DNA of 64,000 nucleotides from Bolinopsis microptera. Taxonomy: Eukaryota; Ctenophora; Tentaculata; Lobata; Bolinopsidae. The translations under genes were made by a program, and so were the position numbers. The notes beneath the pieces were generated by a model. It was not told the origin of the DNA. It searched no databases and saw nothing but the letters and a program-made list of their open reading frames with translations. The stretch is taken from positions 13,405,628 through 13,469,627 of the forward strand of contig NC_087075.1 in the NCBI RefSeq assembly GCF_026151205.1. The letters run 5' to 3'. How positions within the stretch are numbered: the first letter of the stretch is position 1; the number at the start of each line of letters is the position of its first letter. This document shows, in pieces, positions 22,877-33,832 of this stretch.

Positions 22877-25800
22877 CGATTGTACTATTAACAGGCTGAT
22901 AACCACCTGCAGGTGTATAATGGTTTTTAAATCAGACAATATCAGTGGATAGCAGGATTAAATTAGAATATATTTTCAGATACTAGGTAAATTTATTATG
23001 CAGGTCATATTCTATTCAGTGAATTATATCCTCAGAATTTGAGGTAGATCTGACTAATATTATAGTCACCTGGAATGTGGACTCTTAAACCAAGGTCAAT
23101 TAAGTAATTAAGTATTTACTTGCCACTAAAGATGGGTATTTTGTAGACTACACTAGATTACAAAGTAGAGTATTAGCTGAGATTTGGGGATTTACCAAGG
23201 ACCAACAGTATTTTCCTCAAGTATATACTACTATTTAAGCAGGGAGCAGTTCATTGGCAATATAGCAAATCTATCTTTTTAGTTTGAGTCCGGTTAAGGA
23301 TTGTAGTTAGAGTACACAATTTAAACTACTAATTAGTAATTAGTAATTAGTAGTCCTATAGAGGTAATCTAAACCCCTGTAGTCAGGCGTACATTAGGAT
23401 CATTATTTAGATCAATGGGGTAAATCTAACCCCCCTCCCCCTTAAACAGGCAGTTCGATATAGCTAAAAAAGGCAATAAGTTACCCAATACCCAATGTTA
23501 ATCCGCTTGAAGAAGTTGCTTAGTTAACCTTAGTATATTCCCTATAATATAATATAACATAACATAATAATATAACAAGGTCACGCGTCATGTAACATGT
23601 ATGTAACACGCGTCACCACCTAATAACATAACTAACAACCATTAACACTTCTAACTTTATGTTATAGGTTTAAAACTCTCCTCTCAACAAAATACCAGCT
23701 CACTTAACAACATTACCACTCATCGCCACTTTAACATCACCACTTTAACATCACCACTATAACATCACCACTTTAACATTACCACTTTAACATTACCACT
23801 ATAACTATAACATTACCACTATAACATTACCACTATAACTATAACATTACCACTATAACATTACCACTATAACATTACCACTTCTCTCAACTTGTCTCAA
23901 GTCTCAACTTGTCTCATATTCTCTAATCACCACGTCTCTTAAAACTATGTGAGGTTATCTTCTTCATCGCCACATTTCCCTGTACAGTGTACACTGACAC
24001 ACAGCAAATCTCACTAAACTGTCAATCTCATACTGTCACTAGTCTGACTCTTATTCCACGGAGCTGTTTAAACTTTAGGCCGTAGGGCCAATAGTGGGGG
24101 CCGGGGGGGGGAGCAGCCGGCAGTATTAATGGATCACTGAATGTGGTCTGCATCATGTGTAGTTGAATGGTTATAATTTATATACAGTACAGAGTACAGA
24201 GTACAGAGTAGGGGCGTGCAGTATAGACAAGCAAGATTGTAGGGCTTAGCATTGATTCACTAGTAGTAAATAACAACACACTAGATATTAGTAACAAGTC
24301 AGTATCTTCCTTTGTTGATAAGAATGTGGTTTTCTCTTTGTTTGGTTCTAACATGCAATAGAATGATAACCACGCAATCATCAACTAAAGTTACCATTAT
24401 TTGAACTACTACAACACGTTTTATGATCTTCTAAAGAGATTTTCCATGACCCCATTATATTTTGAATTATATCAATGCAATTAGTAAAATGTGTATTAGT
24501 AAACCATAGAAGCTGTAATGAATTTTATAAAATAAAAAGGACTATAAATCTCTCATCTAGTATGTAACCAGTGTACCTTATATTATCTGGGTGTAACAGA
24601 ATAACGGAATAATGACCCAATTATTTTACAATTCTGCCAATTAAAGCCGCTACACATGCAGCAGCTACACTAATGTTCCTGAACACGCCTAATATCACGT
24701 GATACTACACCTAGCTCTCATTGGTCCTCCACAGCAAATGCAGCTCTCTGATTGGTCAGTGAGAACCCCAAATACCGACTCTAAACAATCCAGGAGCGTT
24801 TCCTGGTTTGAGTATTGTTATAACACAATACGAGACAATAGAGGGAATAGAGCTGAGGGAGCATGCAGTGCAGTAGTGGGGCTAGTAATGTTACATGACG
24901 TTATTATACGGGATATTATTACAGAGGGAGGTTATGTTTGTGTACAGGGACTAGAGATGTGAGGCATTATTCTCACTTGGCAGCTGGCTGGGGAGCTCTT
25001 TACTGTTCTCACTTGGCAGCAAATCAAAACATAACCACTGCTATATTGTGACCCACTATCATGTGAATTGTGCAGTGTTATATGTTCAATTTAAACTAAT
25101 TACAAGTAAAGACTACAAATCTATTACATTTATTGAGGACGTTACAGAAGGAATTGATTTAATGTAGTTGGAGGAGTCCTAACTCTCCTCACGTCCGAAA
25201 ATGGCGTTTCTCTTGTATCAAATATGTGTATTAATGGTCCATGTTTTGTTACATTATATAGGATTAATTGTACTTTCTTGTGTAACCCTCTGGAACACAG
25301 TTTTAACACATATTATCAGTATGAAAGTAGAGTATTATCAGTGTAAGAGGACAAAAACAATCTTATCAGGGCTAATGTTACCAGTTTTAAATTGTATTTA
25401 ATCAGAATACAGTAAGAACAGTAGTTTTAAACTAAGCCTTTATCTCCGGTCATAAAGCAGCTTAATTCTCTTTAACTCTAGTGAAGTGTATTTTTTACCA
25501 AATGACCAGGACAACCTAAAAAGGGATTTGTTTACAGTATTGAAGAGTTAAGGTACTGTACGATATACTTGAAGAGTGTAAACCTTGCACGGGGTAGTGA
25601 GTAACATGAACTATAATAAGTTTGACAAGCACACACAGGTTTCAAATAATACTTTTACTAGAGCAGTACACTTACTTTATATTTAACATGTACAATGTAC
25701 AAATTGTACATGTTACTAGAAGTGTAACAGTATGTACTGTATAGACTACCATATCATTACCATGCATTAACTGAGACACTCCCAGTTTAAACAGCCCCTA

Positions 25801-25944
25801 TTTAAAGAGCGTGTTACCCTCTATTACTACACAGTGCCACCCTACTATTAGTATTTCAGTGACTGTTACCATGGTAATTGGTAACAGGTTACTCCCAGTT
25901 ACCATGGTAACAGGTTAGCAAGCAACCTTACTGCACTCAATCAG
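22877..25944. other. Gene-poor stretch with a small satellite
   Basis: A short repeat of CATTACCACTATAA type occupies about 23715-23885. CACGTGATACT with two ATTGGTC sites lies at 24690-24760. Short frames (24178-24384 minus, 24699-24962 plus, 25201-25401 plus) have no recognisable domain or splice support; the last is hydrophobic. Confidence 0.4.
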
Positions 25945-26188
25945 AACAGTGTTAACTTTGCTCAATCAACTTTTAAACAGTGTTAACTTTGCTCAATCAA
26001 CTTTTAAACAGTGTTAACTTTGCTCAATCAACTTTTAAACAGTGTTAACTTTGCTCAATCAACTTTTAAACAGTGTTAACTTTGCTCAATCAACTTTTAA
26101 ACAGTGTTAACTTTGCTCAATCAACTTTTAAACAGTGTTAACTTTGCTCAATCAACTTTTAAACAGTGTTAACTTTGCTCAATCAGAT
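25945..26188. repeat. 31-bp tandem repeat, about 7.7 copies
   Basis: AACAGTGTTAACTTTGCTCA plus ATCAACTTTTA repeats exactly at 31 bp. The units are identical, implying recent expansion. Confidence 0.95.
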
Positions 26189-27965
26189 TAATGGTGTCAA
26201 CTCATCTGGCAGACGTTTTACTAACAGGTATTGATTGAAACTTCCTGTAATTGATAGAGTTTCTCAAGATAGCTGTGTAATGAGACGAGCTGTAATATAA
26301 GGTTCCTGGTTGGGTAATAATAAGGTTCCTGGTTATAGACTGTGTGCTCTGAACCGTTACTAACCGTTACTAACCGTTACTAACTGTTAACGACTGTGGA
26401 GTGAAGAAATTATAAATGTTCTGAATTACCTTGTCTGTGTTTTTTGAGCAATGTTATAATTTATGTAAGAGAAATAAAATGAATACAATTATTAAGGTGT
26501 TTTAAAACATTTTACTGAAAAGACTGAAACGTATAATAACATATTCGCATGTTTATGCTTCATAAACATAACATTTGGCGCAAACAAAACGATCGGACCA
26601 ACATGAAACACGTCTTGTTTTCTCTCGCTTGAAAACCAATAATTTAAATTGACATTTGAATGTGGTATCATAATAATATAATATTCTCTCAATTCAGCAG
26701 TCTGTCAGCTTGTATCCACTACCCAGGCCAGGATACCAGGATACTTTGTATCCAGGGTAGATTATAGTTTATTTCAGTCTGATTCTCCATAATATGTTCA
26801 GTGTAAACCAATTAGTAACCTCGGTCTCCCAGTGTAATGATAATAATATGCTACAGTGTAAGAGGTATAATGATCTATAATACGCTCTTCTGCCCGCTAA
26901 ACATATAAAACCTGAGACTAACACACTGTACTTTACTGTACTTACTGTACATTACTACTGTAAAAGTAGAAATGTTGCTTCCCTCGTTGTTAAAGTTAAT
27001 GGGAGCACATTACTTATAATGCATCATAATGGAATAGTAGAAAAGTGTCAAGTCTCCTTCAAATTGGATCGTTACTATAGCAACCGTTATACTATTAAAT
27101 TAGTAAATTATCGATCTAATATTCTAGTTAACCCTTCCATTAACTCTCTAAATAATAATATTAGCCAGTAACCAGTAACCAGTAGTCATGATATTAACTT
27201 AAAACCCAGTATAATCCAGCCAGCTTGAATTCTTGATAACCAATATGTTAGAAGAGCAACGACGCCAGTAAACAACTAAATGATAATTTAACCAATCAAC
27301 TGTAAACTAAAACAAATAATCATCTCGACATTTAAACGAGCTGCTTCAGAGCAAACTGTTCTGAGCTTTATTCACTAATTATGTCAAGGTCAATTATTAT
27401 ACTAATTATTATTCTAATAATTATGCGGATAATTAAATTAATTATACTAATTGTGTTGATTAACACGTCCTGTAAAGCGATGAAGAATAAACTTAACATA
27501 AAAACGTATTATAACCAACTTTCTAATTCACTACTATCACGGACAGTTAAATGAGGGTTGTAACCAAATTCGCGTTAAAAAATATTCTATTATTTACTTA
27601 ATTTAATATTAATCTTTAATAACCTAGTCAATAGTGGTGACAACCTCCGTGAAAAAAGGAAAACAGTGTCTGATTTAATCAATTGTGCTGTAAATATAAA
27701 CTTGTTTCAGTCGGCAGGCTGACAATTTTGTTTTTTCTCGTTATAAAGGCAACATCCTGTAAATGTGAAACTGTTCAACCTAAAAATCAAATAATTTATA
27801 AACGGAAATGCTCCTTTGAACGATTATTTTTCGTTTAAGTCTTTTCTGTACAAATATATAATCAATATCATCAATAAATTACACTAATAATACGACTCGC
27901 ATCCTGATAATATATAAGTTGTAAAACACAACTTTTTATTTCCTTATAAATCCTCAATTTCAATA
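26189..27965. other. No recognisable gene; 3' flank of the cadherin gene
   Basis: AT-rich sequence without coding signal. An inverted pair AAGTTGTAAAACACA (27916-27930) and TGTGTTTTACAACTT (28027-28041) brackets the end of the cadherin 3' untranslated region and could form a stem. Confidence 0.4.
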
Positions 27966-27971
27966 TTTATT
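27966..27971 (-). terminator. Polyadenylation signal of the cadherin gene
   Basis: AATAAA on the minus strand lies about 93 bp after the stop codon at 28064. Other AT-rich variants are nearby, so the exact site used is uncertain. Confidence 0.5.
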
Positions 27972-28063
27972 ACGATTTTATCAAACCTGTTTAATTAATA
28001 AATTAAACGTGTTAGATAAAATCACGTGTGTTTTACAACTTAGATCGACAGTAAATCAAGACG

Positions 28064-28386
28064 CTAAAAATCCACGGAATGTTCGGAATTTAAAGAAATA
28101 GTCTCAGTTCTGGGATTCTCATTGTCAAAGTCACGTGACAATAATAGAGCGTCCTGATTGGGCCCCATGAGGGAGGTGGGTAGTCCTCTAATCTCACTAG
28201 GTCGGCTCTGTGATGAGATAAGAGACGACAGAGAGGCGATGTGTTCTGCACGTGTGGGGATCTCATCACGTGACGGAGGGTCGCTGTTGAGAGGGGGCGG
28301 GGAGAGTTCAGGGGACATGGGCAGGAAGTTGTTATCTAGCGGGGGGAGGCTCCTCACAAACTCACCACAGTCGGGGGTGGGACGTC
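28064..28386 (-). CDS. Cadherin-superfamily protein, last coding exon
   Basis: This exon encodes the last 106 residues of the cytoplasmic tail and the TAG stop (28064-28066). It begins after the acceptor AATCTCAG in phase 1 and continues the frame of the 28557-28757 exon. The peptide is Pro/Ser-rich and looks disordered (PMSPELSPPPLNSDPPSRDE, then SLSSLISSQSRPSE). It ends in an acidic stretch with NSEHSVDF at the C-terminus. I see neither the beta-catenin-binding core typical of classical cadherins nor a clear PDZ-binding end. The tail is therefore that of a non-classical cadherin, or a diverged one. Confidence 0.85.
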
Positions 28387-28556
28387 CTGAGATTAGTTAT
28401 AATTAATAAGCTAGTTATATAATTACTGATATAGGTTTGTGAAATTGATTGACTCAAGATAATATATCTGTTCTATGTCCCTACTGCTAACTTAGCAAGT
28501 TTCCCAATGCAGCTGTTCTCCCAATTAACAAATTAACTAATTAATTAGCTACTAAC

Positions 28557-28757
28557 CTAAGAAGTCTTGCTCCCCTACATCAGGTCTGCCCAGATATTCC
28601 TGCTCCTCCTGATGTCTCCTGTATATCTCGTGCGGATCAGGAGGAGGAGAAAGAGGAACGTATTTGCTACTGTCGCACTTGACAGGGTCTGCTTGCGGCA
28701 TGTTACTGTAGATATTCTGACTGTTGAGCAGCGTGTTCAGAGTTAGACTCCTGTCTC
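28557..28757 (-). CDS. Cadherin cytoplasmic exon
   Basis: A 201-nt phase 1-1 exon between ATAACAG and G/GTTAGT. It encodes 67 residues of tail including NTLLNSQNIYSNMPQ, a proline run (VPLSPPPDPHEIY) and an acidic charged segment (RRHQEEQEYLGRPD). Tyrosines in IYSNM, KYVPL, EIYRR and EYLGR contexts resemble kinase or SH2-type sites; this is a reading of motifs only. Its length is a multiple of three, so it could be skipped without a frame change. Confidence 0.85.
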
Positions 28758-28889
28758 CTGTTATAGTGGGAGTTAGTGGGGGGGGGGGGGGGGGGGTACA
28801 GTTACTTGTTAGTGAGGGACTGAGGGGCCGGGGGGGAGGGGGTAGTTAGTGGATTAACTAATTAACTAATTAACTAATTGTATAATTAC

Positions 28890-29020
28890 CAGTATCTCCC
28901 CCAGGAATGTCTCCACACTGCACCTTGTCAGGCTCGTTAAAAGCAGGATCACTGAGTGAAAAGTAACCTTCACTGTCGATATGAGACTTCATCTTCTTCT
29001 CGTTATAACCGTAGTAGTTA
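28890..29020 (-). CDS. Cadherin cytoplasmic exon
   Basis: A 131-nt exon from CCCCAG/TAAC to CTG/GTAATT. It takes one base to finish a codon begun in the 29314-29404 exon and ends in phase 1. It encodes NYYGYNEKKMKSHIDSEGYF and an acidic remainder (SDPAFNEPDKVQ). Its acceptor lies in a 36-bp repeat that contains two further copies of the same acceptor upstream. Confidence 0.85.
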
Positions 29021-29119
29021 CTGGGGAGTAATTAGTTTAGTAATTAGTAGTAGTTACTGGGGAGTAATTGGTTTAGTAATTAGTAGTAGTTACTGGGGAG
29101 TAATTGGTTTAGTAATTTG
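29012..29119 (-). repeat. Triplicated splice acceptor, 36-bp period
   Basis: The acceptor of the preceding exon, minus-strand CTCCCCAG/TAACTACTA, occurs three times at 36-bp spacing with intervening AATTACTAAAC-type sequence. Use of an upstream copy would add 36 nt but meets an in-frame TAA within about ten bases, so only the most downstream copy gives an open frame. Confidence 0.8.
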
Positions 29120-29313
29120 ATAAGATTAGCTAGTTTAGTAATTATTTGGTACCAAAGCAAAATCCATACATATCCTGTTAGTTATTAATGAACAAACTTA
29201 TCAATTATTAAGTAGATTTATTAGTTAAATAATCGATAAATCTATAAACACATTAGTAAATGATAAAGTTAATTATCTAATTAGTTAACTAATAATCTAA
29301 TTAGCCCAGTTAC

Positions 29314-29404
29314 CTATATCCTTTCTCAGAAATGTAGTCCTGTTGTAAGTTTTGTAGTTGGTTCGTCAGCGCTTCAAAAGCAGACAGTCTATCACACTCT
29401 CCTC
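29314..29404 (-). CDS. Cadherin juxtamembrane cytoplasmic exon
   Basis: A 91-nt exon (phase 1 to 2) between AATTACAG and TATAG/GTAACT. Joined to the transmembrane exon it reads AYNIDGGGECDRLSAFEALT and then QNLQQDYISEKGYR. The GGGE sequence about 40 residues after the membrane resembles the EEGGGEED core that binds p120-catenin in classical cadherins, but the flanks differ. That function is a weak inference. The rest is predicted helical and Gln-rich. Confidence 0.85.
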
Positions 29405-29685
29405 CTGTAATTAGAGTTAATTAATTATCTAATTAGTAGCTGATTGATTCTAATTAATTATCTCATTACTATACATACAAATATGTTACAAGTTGATAAC
29501 ATCGCCAAAAGAATAGACTGTAGTCTATGTGTAATATTTACTGTGTAAAACTAACTGTGGTTTTAGTTCTCAAGGCAACAATAAGCTTCAAAAATAATAT
29601 CAAGTAGTGATCTCTCTATACTTGATAAGCGGCTGGGAGATATTCTTTAATAACAGTATAATACTCTAATTAATATAGACTACTG

Positions 29686-30468
29686 TAAATACGGTTCTAG
29701 TCCGTACTGTCCAGTTACTAATTAACTAATTAAGTGATTAACTAATTACCTCCGTCTATATTGTACGCTTTAACAGTGTCCGGTTCTAGTCCGTACTGTT
29801 CGGTTACTAATTAACTAATTAAGTGATTAACTAATTACCTCCGTCAATATTGTACGCTTTAACAGTGTCCGGTTCTAGTCCGTACTGTTCGGTTACTAAT
29901 TAACTAATTAAGTGATTAACTAATTACCTCCGTCTATATTGTACGCTTTAACAGTGTCCGGTTCTAGTCCGTACTGTTCGGTTACTAATTAACTAATTAA
30001 GTGATTAACTAATTACCTCCGTCAATATTGTACGCTTTAACAGTGTCCGGTTCTATTCCGTACTGTTCGGTTACTAATTAACTAATTAAGTGATTAACTA
30101 ATTACCTCCGTCAATATTGTACGCTTTAACAGTGTCCGGTTCTAGTCCGTACTGTTCGGTTACTAATTAACTAATTAAGTGATTAACTAATTACCTCCGT
30201 CTATATTGTACGCTTTAACAGTGTCCGGTTCTAGTCCGTACTGTTCGGTTACTAATTAACTAATTAAGTGATTAACTAATTACCTCCGTCTATATTGTAC
30301 GCTTTAACAGTGTCCGGTTCTAGTCCGTACTGTTCGGTTACTAATTAACTAATTAAGTGATTAACTAATTACCTCCGTCTATATTGTACGCTTTAACAGT
30401 GTCCGGTTCTAACTTCTAGTCCGTACTGTTCGGTTACTAATTAACTAATTAAGTGATTAACTAATTAC
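29686..30468 (-). repeat. 89-bp exon-bearing tandem array in the cadherin gene
   Basis: Eight tandem copies plus a partial one lie directly downstream (minus strand) of the transmembrane exon. Each unit repeats the exon's last ~50 nt (reading EQYGLEPDTVKAYNIDGG) and its GTAATTAG donor, separated by (TTAATTAG)-type intron. If the TTAG before TAACCGAACAG acts as acceptor, each copy is a 57-nt phase 1-1 exon that could be added in frame. Variation: ATA/ATT (silent), one CTA to ATA (Leu to Ile, near 30054), and one 7-bp insertion (near 30411) that would break the frame. Confidence 0.85.
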
Positions 30469-30654
30469 CTCCGTCTATATTGTACGCTTTAACAGTGTCC
30501 GGTTCTAGTCCGTACTGTTCGTCTAGGTCGGCGTACTCGTACTCGTAGGCGGGTAGTTTAGTGGGAGCGTAGTTCAGTTTGTGCTGGTTGTTGGCTCTGT
30601 TACAGATCACTACTATAATTACTATAAACACTAGTGATATCAACACTACTGCTC
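30469..30654 (-). CDS. Cadherin transmembrane exon
   Basis: A 186-nt phase 1-1 exon (acceptor CTCTCAG, donor GGAG/GTAATT). Residues at its start form the membrane span AVVLISLVFIVIIVVI, continuing from FLIG of the previous exon and followed by the stop-transfer CNRANNQHK. The cytoplasmic part is Tyr/acidic-rich: KLPAYEYEYADLDEQYGLEP, then DTVKAYNIDG. The last ~50 nt and the donor have been copied eight more times immediately downstream. The orientation (extracellular cadherin repeats before, charged tail after) fixes this as a type I membrane protein. Confidence 0.9.
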
Positions 30655-30846
30655 CTGAGAGAGATACAGTGATTAGTTAATTAGCTAATTCGTTAATTCG
30701 TTGATTAGTTAATTGGGTGATCAAGTACATGGATATGTTTAGACAATTGGTTTATTTGAAATTGATAGAAGATCAATCAATATTATTTATTGGCTTAGTC
30801 AAACTCAATCTAAAGTGGTTAAGCTACTAATTAACGTGATAATTAC

Positions 30847-30949
30847 CTATCAAGAAAGGAAGGTATCTGTCCAGCCAAGTTTTCTCAGAGGAAGTTTTCT
30901 CGTAATCTCCTGGACCTTTACCTGCCATTATAGAAATCCATAACAGCGT
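30847..30949 (-). CDS. Cadherin membrane-proximal extracellular exon
   Basis: A 103-nt exon from ATTTTCAG/ACGCTG to GATAG/GTAATT (phase 0 to 1). It reads TLLWISIMAGKGPGDYEKTS, a short Ser/Lys/Glu linker (SEKTWLDRYLP), and then the first residues of the membrane helix. It joins in frame to the exon at 52424-52509 across a 21.5-kb intron, the largest seen in this gene, which carries both big mobile elements. Confidence 0.85.
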
Positions 30950-31012
30950 CTGAAAATATATTATAGAATCAATGTTATATAATATATATAGTTTCCACAA
31001 ACAAACAAACAA

Positions 31013-31504
31013 AATATGTTGTGCTAGGGATCAGGGCTTATGTGTTACCTGATGCCGGGTCATATTTAATTAATTATTTATTATTATTATTTTGTATAAT
31101 AATCAATAATACTGATATTATATTTGCTCATGTCATTGTAAGGATGCGCAGTAAATTTGATATTAAATCATAAAATCAGTTTGACTGTCCTGTTTGAGAC
31201 AGATTGAACTAAATATCATACATATTTCTTATATTTCTACATATTATTTCCTATATATCTACATATTTTATAGTCTGCGCTAGAGTTAGTCTGCGCTAAT
31301 CAGTAACTAATTATGGAAATTCTATCCTATATATAACATTGTGATCTGGATAATGAGAGTTGACAGTGTTTTGAAATATATAATGAAAATTAACAGCACG
31401 TTATAAAAATATGGAATATAGGATTACTCTAGTACTTGTCACTAAGTTCTGAAAATAACAAATATTAAAATATAGAGATGTAGAGATAATATAGAGATTT
31501 TTCG
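31013..31504. other. Intron sequence, no feature seen
   Basis: AT-rich intronic DNA upstream of the SINE. No exon-like segment or repeat that I can support. Confidence 0.4.
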
Positions 31505-31850
31505 TCGGCCGGGTGGTGTAGTGGTAATTCACTCGCCTCCCAAGCGGAAGACCGGGGTTCAAACCCCGTCTGAGGCAGGCAGGCCAGGTCACCAAGCTGT
31601 GATTGGTACAGGATTTATCCTGGTAATTATGCTCGGAGGATATCAGTGACGCGATTCCCACTACAGTGTAAGCTGCAGTGTAGCTGTAAAGTCTACCGCC
31701 ATTCGGAATGAGTGTGAACTTGCTTACCAGGCAATCATGATTTCCGCTTGGTACTCATCAGGTCTCTAAGAAAGCCAACAGTGTGCTGATATGCACTGTC
31801 ATATGTACTTCCTAGAAGCAGCACACGGCCCATTTCGGACTTGCACGAGT
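31505..31850 (+). mobile_element. tRNA-derived SINE, normal orientation of head
   Basis: The head carries an A-box-like TGGTGTAGTGGTAA and a B-box-like GGGGTTCAAACCCC about 40 bp apart, as in tRNA-derived Pol III promoters. The body contains CCAAGCTGTGATTGGTACAG, shared with the SINE at 10.1-10.4 kb. The remainder differs from that copy, so the two may be subfamilies with a common central part. No clear tail or target duplication; the 3' end is placed approximately. Confidence 0.65.
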
Positions 31851-32379
31851 TATAATTATTAAAAATAGAGATGTTATTCAATGAGTTCACGTAGCTTCAA
31901 TAAGTTCTATAACTGTGACTACATTTCTAGCTACTAGATTTGACCTTATTTGGTCATGATTCTTGAAAAGAAGTGTAATAAAGCATAGGCTGATCTTCAT
32001 AAAGACTCACTGTAACACACACAAAGGATTTATGAAGGAGCATAATATCCTTACTCCCTAAACTTTGTAATCTTAATAATAACCACGATATTTTATAATC
32101 AGGATTACACTGTTTTTAGTGTCAAACCACCTGCTACCTCAGCTCTAGTAGTTTAGTAGTTTAGTACAGTATAGTGCTATGTTACATAGCCTATGTAGTA
32201 GTATAGTACACTACTAGTGGTCTAGTGTACACTAGATAGTAAAATACCCGTGATACAGTTTCTAAAAGCTTGGGTAAGCTAAAATTTCACGCAAAATTGT
32301 CTACGCGCCAATAATTATGACACCCTGCTGTACTCTGTAGCAGTGGTTTTTATGTGTGAATACAGAACTGGTACTTAGT

Positions 32380-32765
32380 CACCCTACGCGCGTGGGGTGG
32401 ACTCCTGGGGTGGACTTTTATTCAGCGCGTATTTTGTAGCCTGTTCAACTTGACGTTTTGAATCGTTACTATCTCAATGTCACAGATACATAGAATGTGA
32501 GGTGATCATCTGAAAGAGAAACGTCTCAGCTTTCACCTGGTGTAAAGTTTATCTTTGTTCTCAAAATATAGCTCGCTCAGTGTGCAACAGAAGTTGACAT
32601 TACAATAACCACGTCCGCGACCGGTCGTCAGATACCGGAGTCTTGCACAAAATTGGGTCCCTAAATTAAAATTTTATGACACAGTTACGATGAACTAGTG
32701 TCTAGGGAAACATTTGGTGAAAGTTTCAACTCTCTACTATAAAAATAGCGATAGTTATTGAAGAT
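32380..32765 (+). repeat. Left long terminal inverted repeat
   Basis: Pairs with 38788-39172. Differences are few in the outer 330 bp (for example ATACATAGA versus ATACACAGA, TCTGAAAG versus TCTTAAAG), suggesting a fairly recent insertion. Confidence 0.85.
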
Positions 32766-33832
32766 AAACCGTGAGAAACTCCCTCTTGTCGAGATCAACG
32801 CTCTAGGAACCTCCCTTCTGTACCACGTGACAACGATTAGAGCGTCACGTGACACAAGTGCGCGCGTTGGCTCGAACATTCTCGTGGGAAATCCTGATTG
32901 CCTGATCGATCTGGTGGGAAATCCTGATTGCTACGGAAAGGGCTGACAACCACTGTTATTTTCGTTCCTCAATTTTCCAGTTCACTTGCTCAGTGCTGTC
33001 AGTTGTTTTTTGTTTGCCCTGCTAAATAAATTTCACTCCGTCATAATCCCCTACTCCCCTATCCAATGAACTGTTTCTGTTACAGCTGCCATTCTGTTGA
33101 CTTGACCCTAACTTAGTCTTATCATTGTCACTTGATAACTTTATCCGTGTGCACTTTCTCGAAACTCACTTATCTTTGTCAAGACTCAGCTAGTCTCAGA
33201 TCTAAATGTTGCCTTAACAGACTTACTGGTCACTGCACTAGGCCCTCCTTTAAATGCAAATATCATATGAGCAGCCGATCGATTTATTGCTTGAACTGTG
33301 CATCCTTTTTTTAAAATACATAAGGTCAATTTTTCTATCGTGAAACTTAGTCACTGAAAGTGAAGACAACGCAATCTGGCTGTGCCGGTTCCCCTCTGCC
33401 TAGATCACTTAGAATATCCATAGTTAGCAATACTTTAATCGTTTAATGCAGCGATATAGCCAGTTATTAATGCCACATTGTAGATTTTAGCCTGTTCCAA
33501 TCATCCTTATATCGAGTTAATGAAATTTATGAAATTGCCTACCGTTCAAATCGCTCTCTGTTGTTAGCACCACACTGATTAACTACAATGTTCCAATTTT
33601 TTAGAATTATGTCCGACATAATTCTAATTTTTGCTGTTACAGCAGATAGTTATGGTGAAATGGCACGCAGGAATAAGTCATCCCTGTCCTCCAAAAAGCA
33701 CATGAAAAGGTACTTGGTAAGCCATGTCTTTTCCAATATCAAATCCAATGTATCACAATCTGTGGACTTTTTACTCAAAAACTAGATTGATTAATTGATA
33801 ATTCATTGCTGATTGTTCACGCGCCCTGTATG

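Noticed and set aside
25201-25401. 66-codon hydrophobic frame
   Set aside because: Hydrophobicity is expected from T-rich DNA; no supporting context.
31505-31580. tRNA gene
   Set aside because: A- and B-box-like words are present, but the sequence does not fold into a full cloverleaf and continues into a SINE body shared with another copy.
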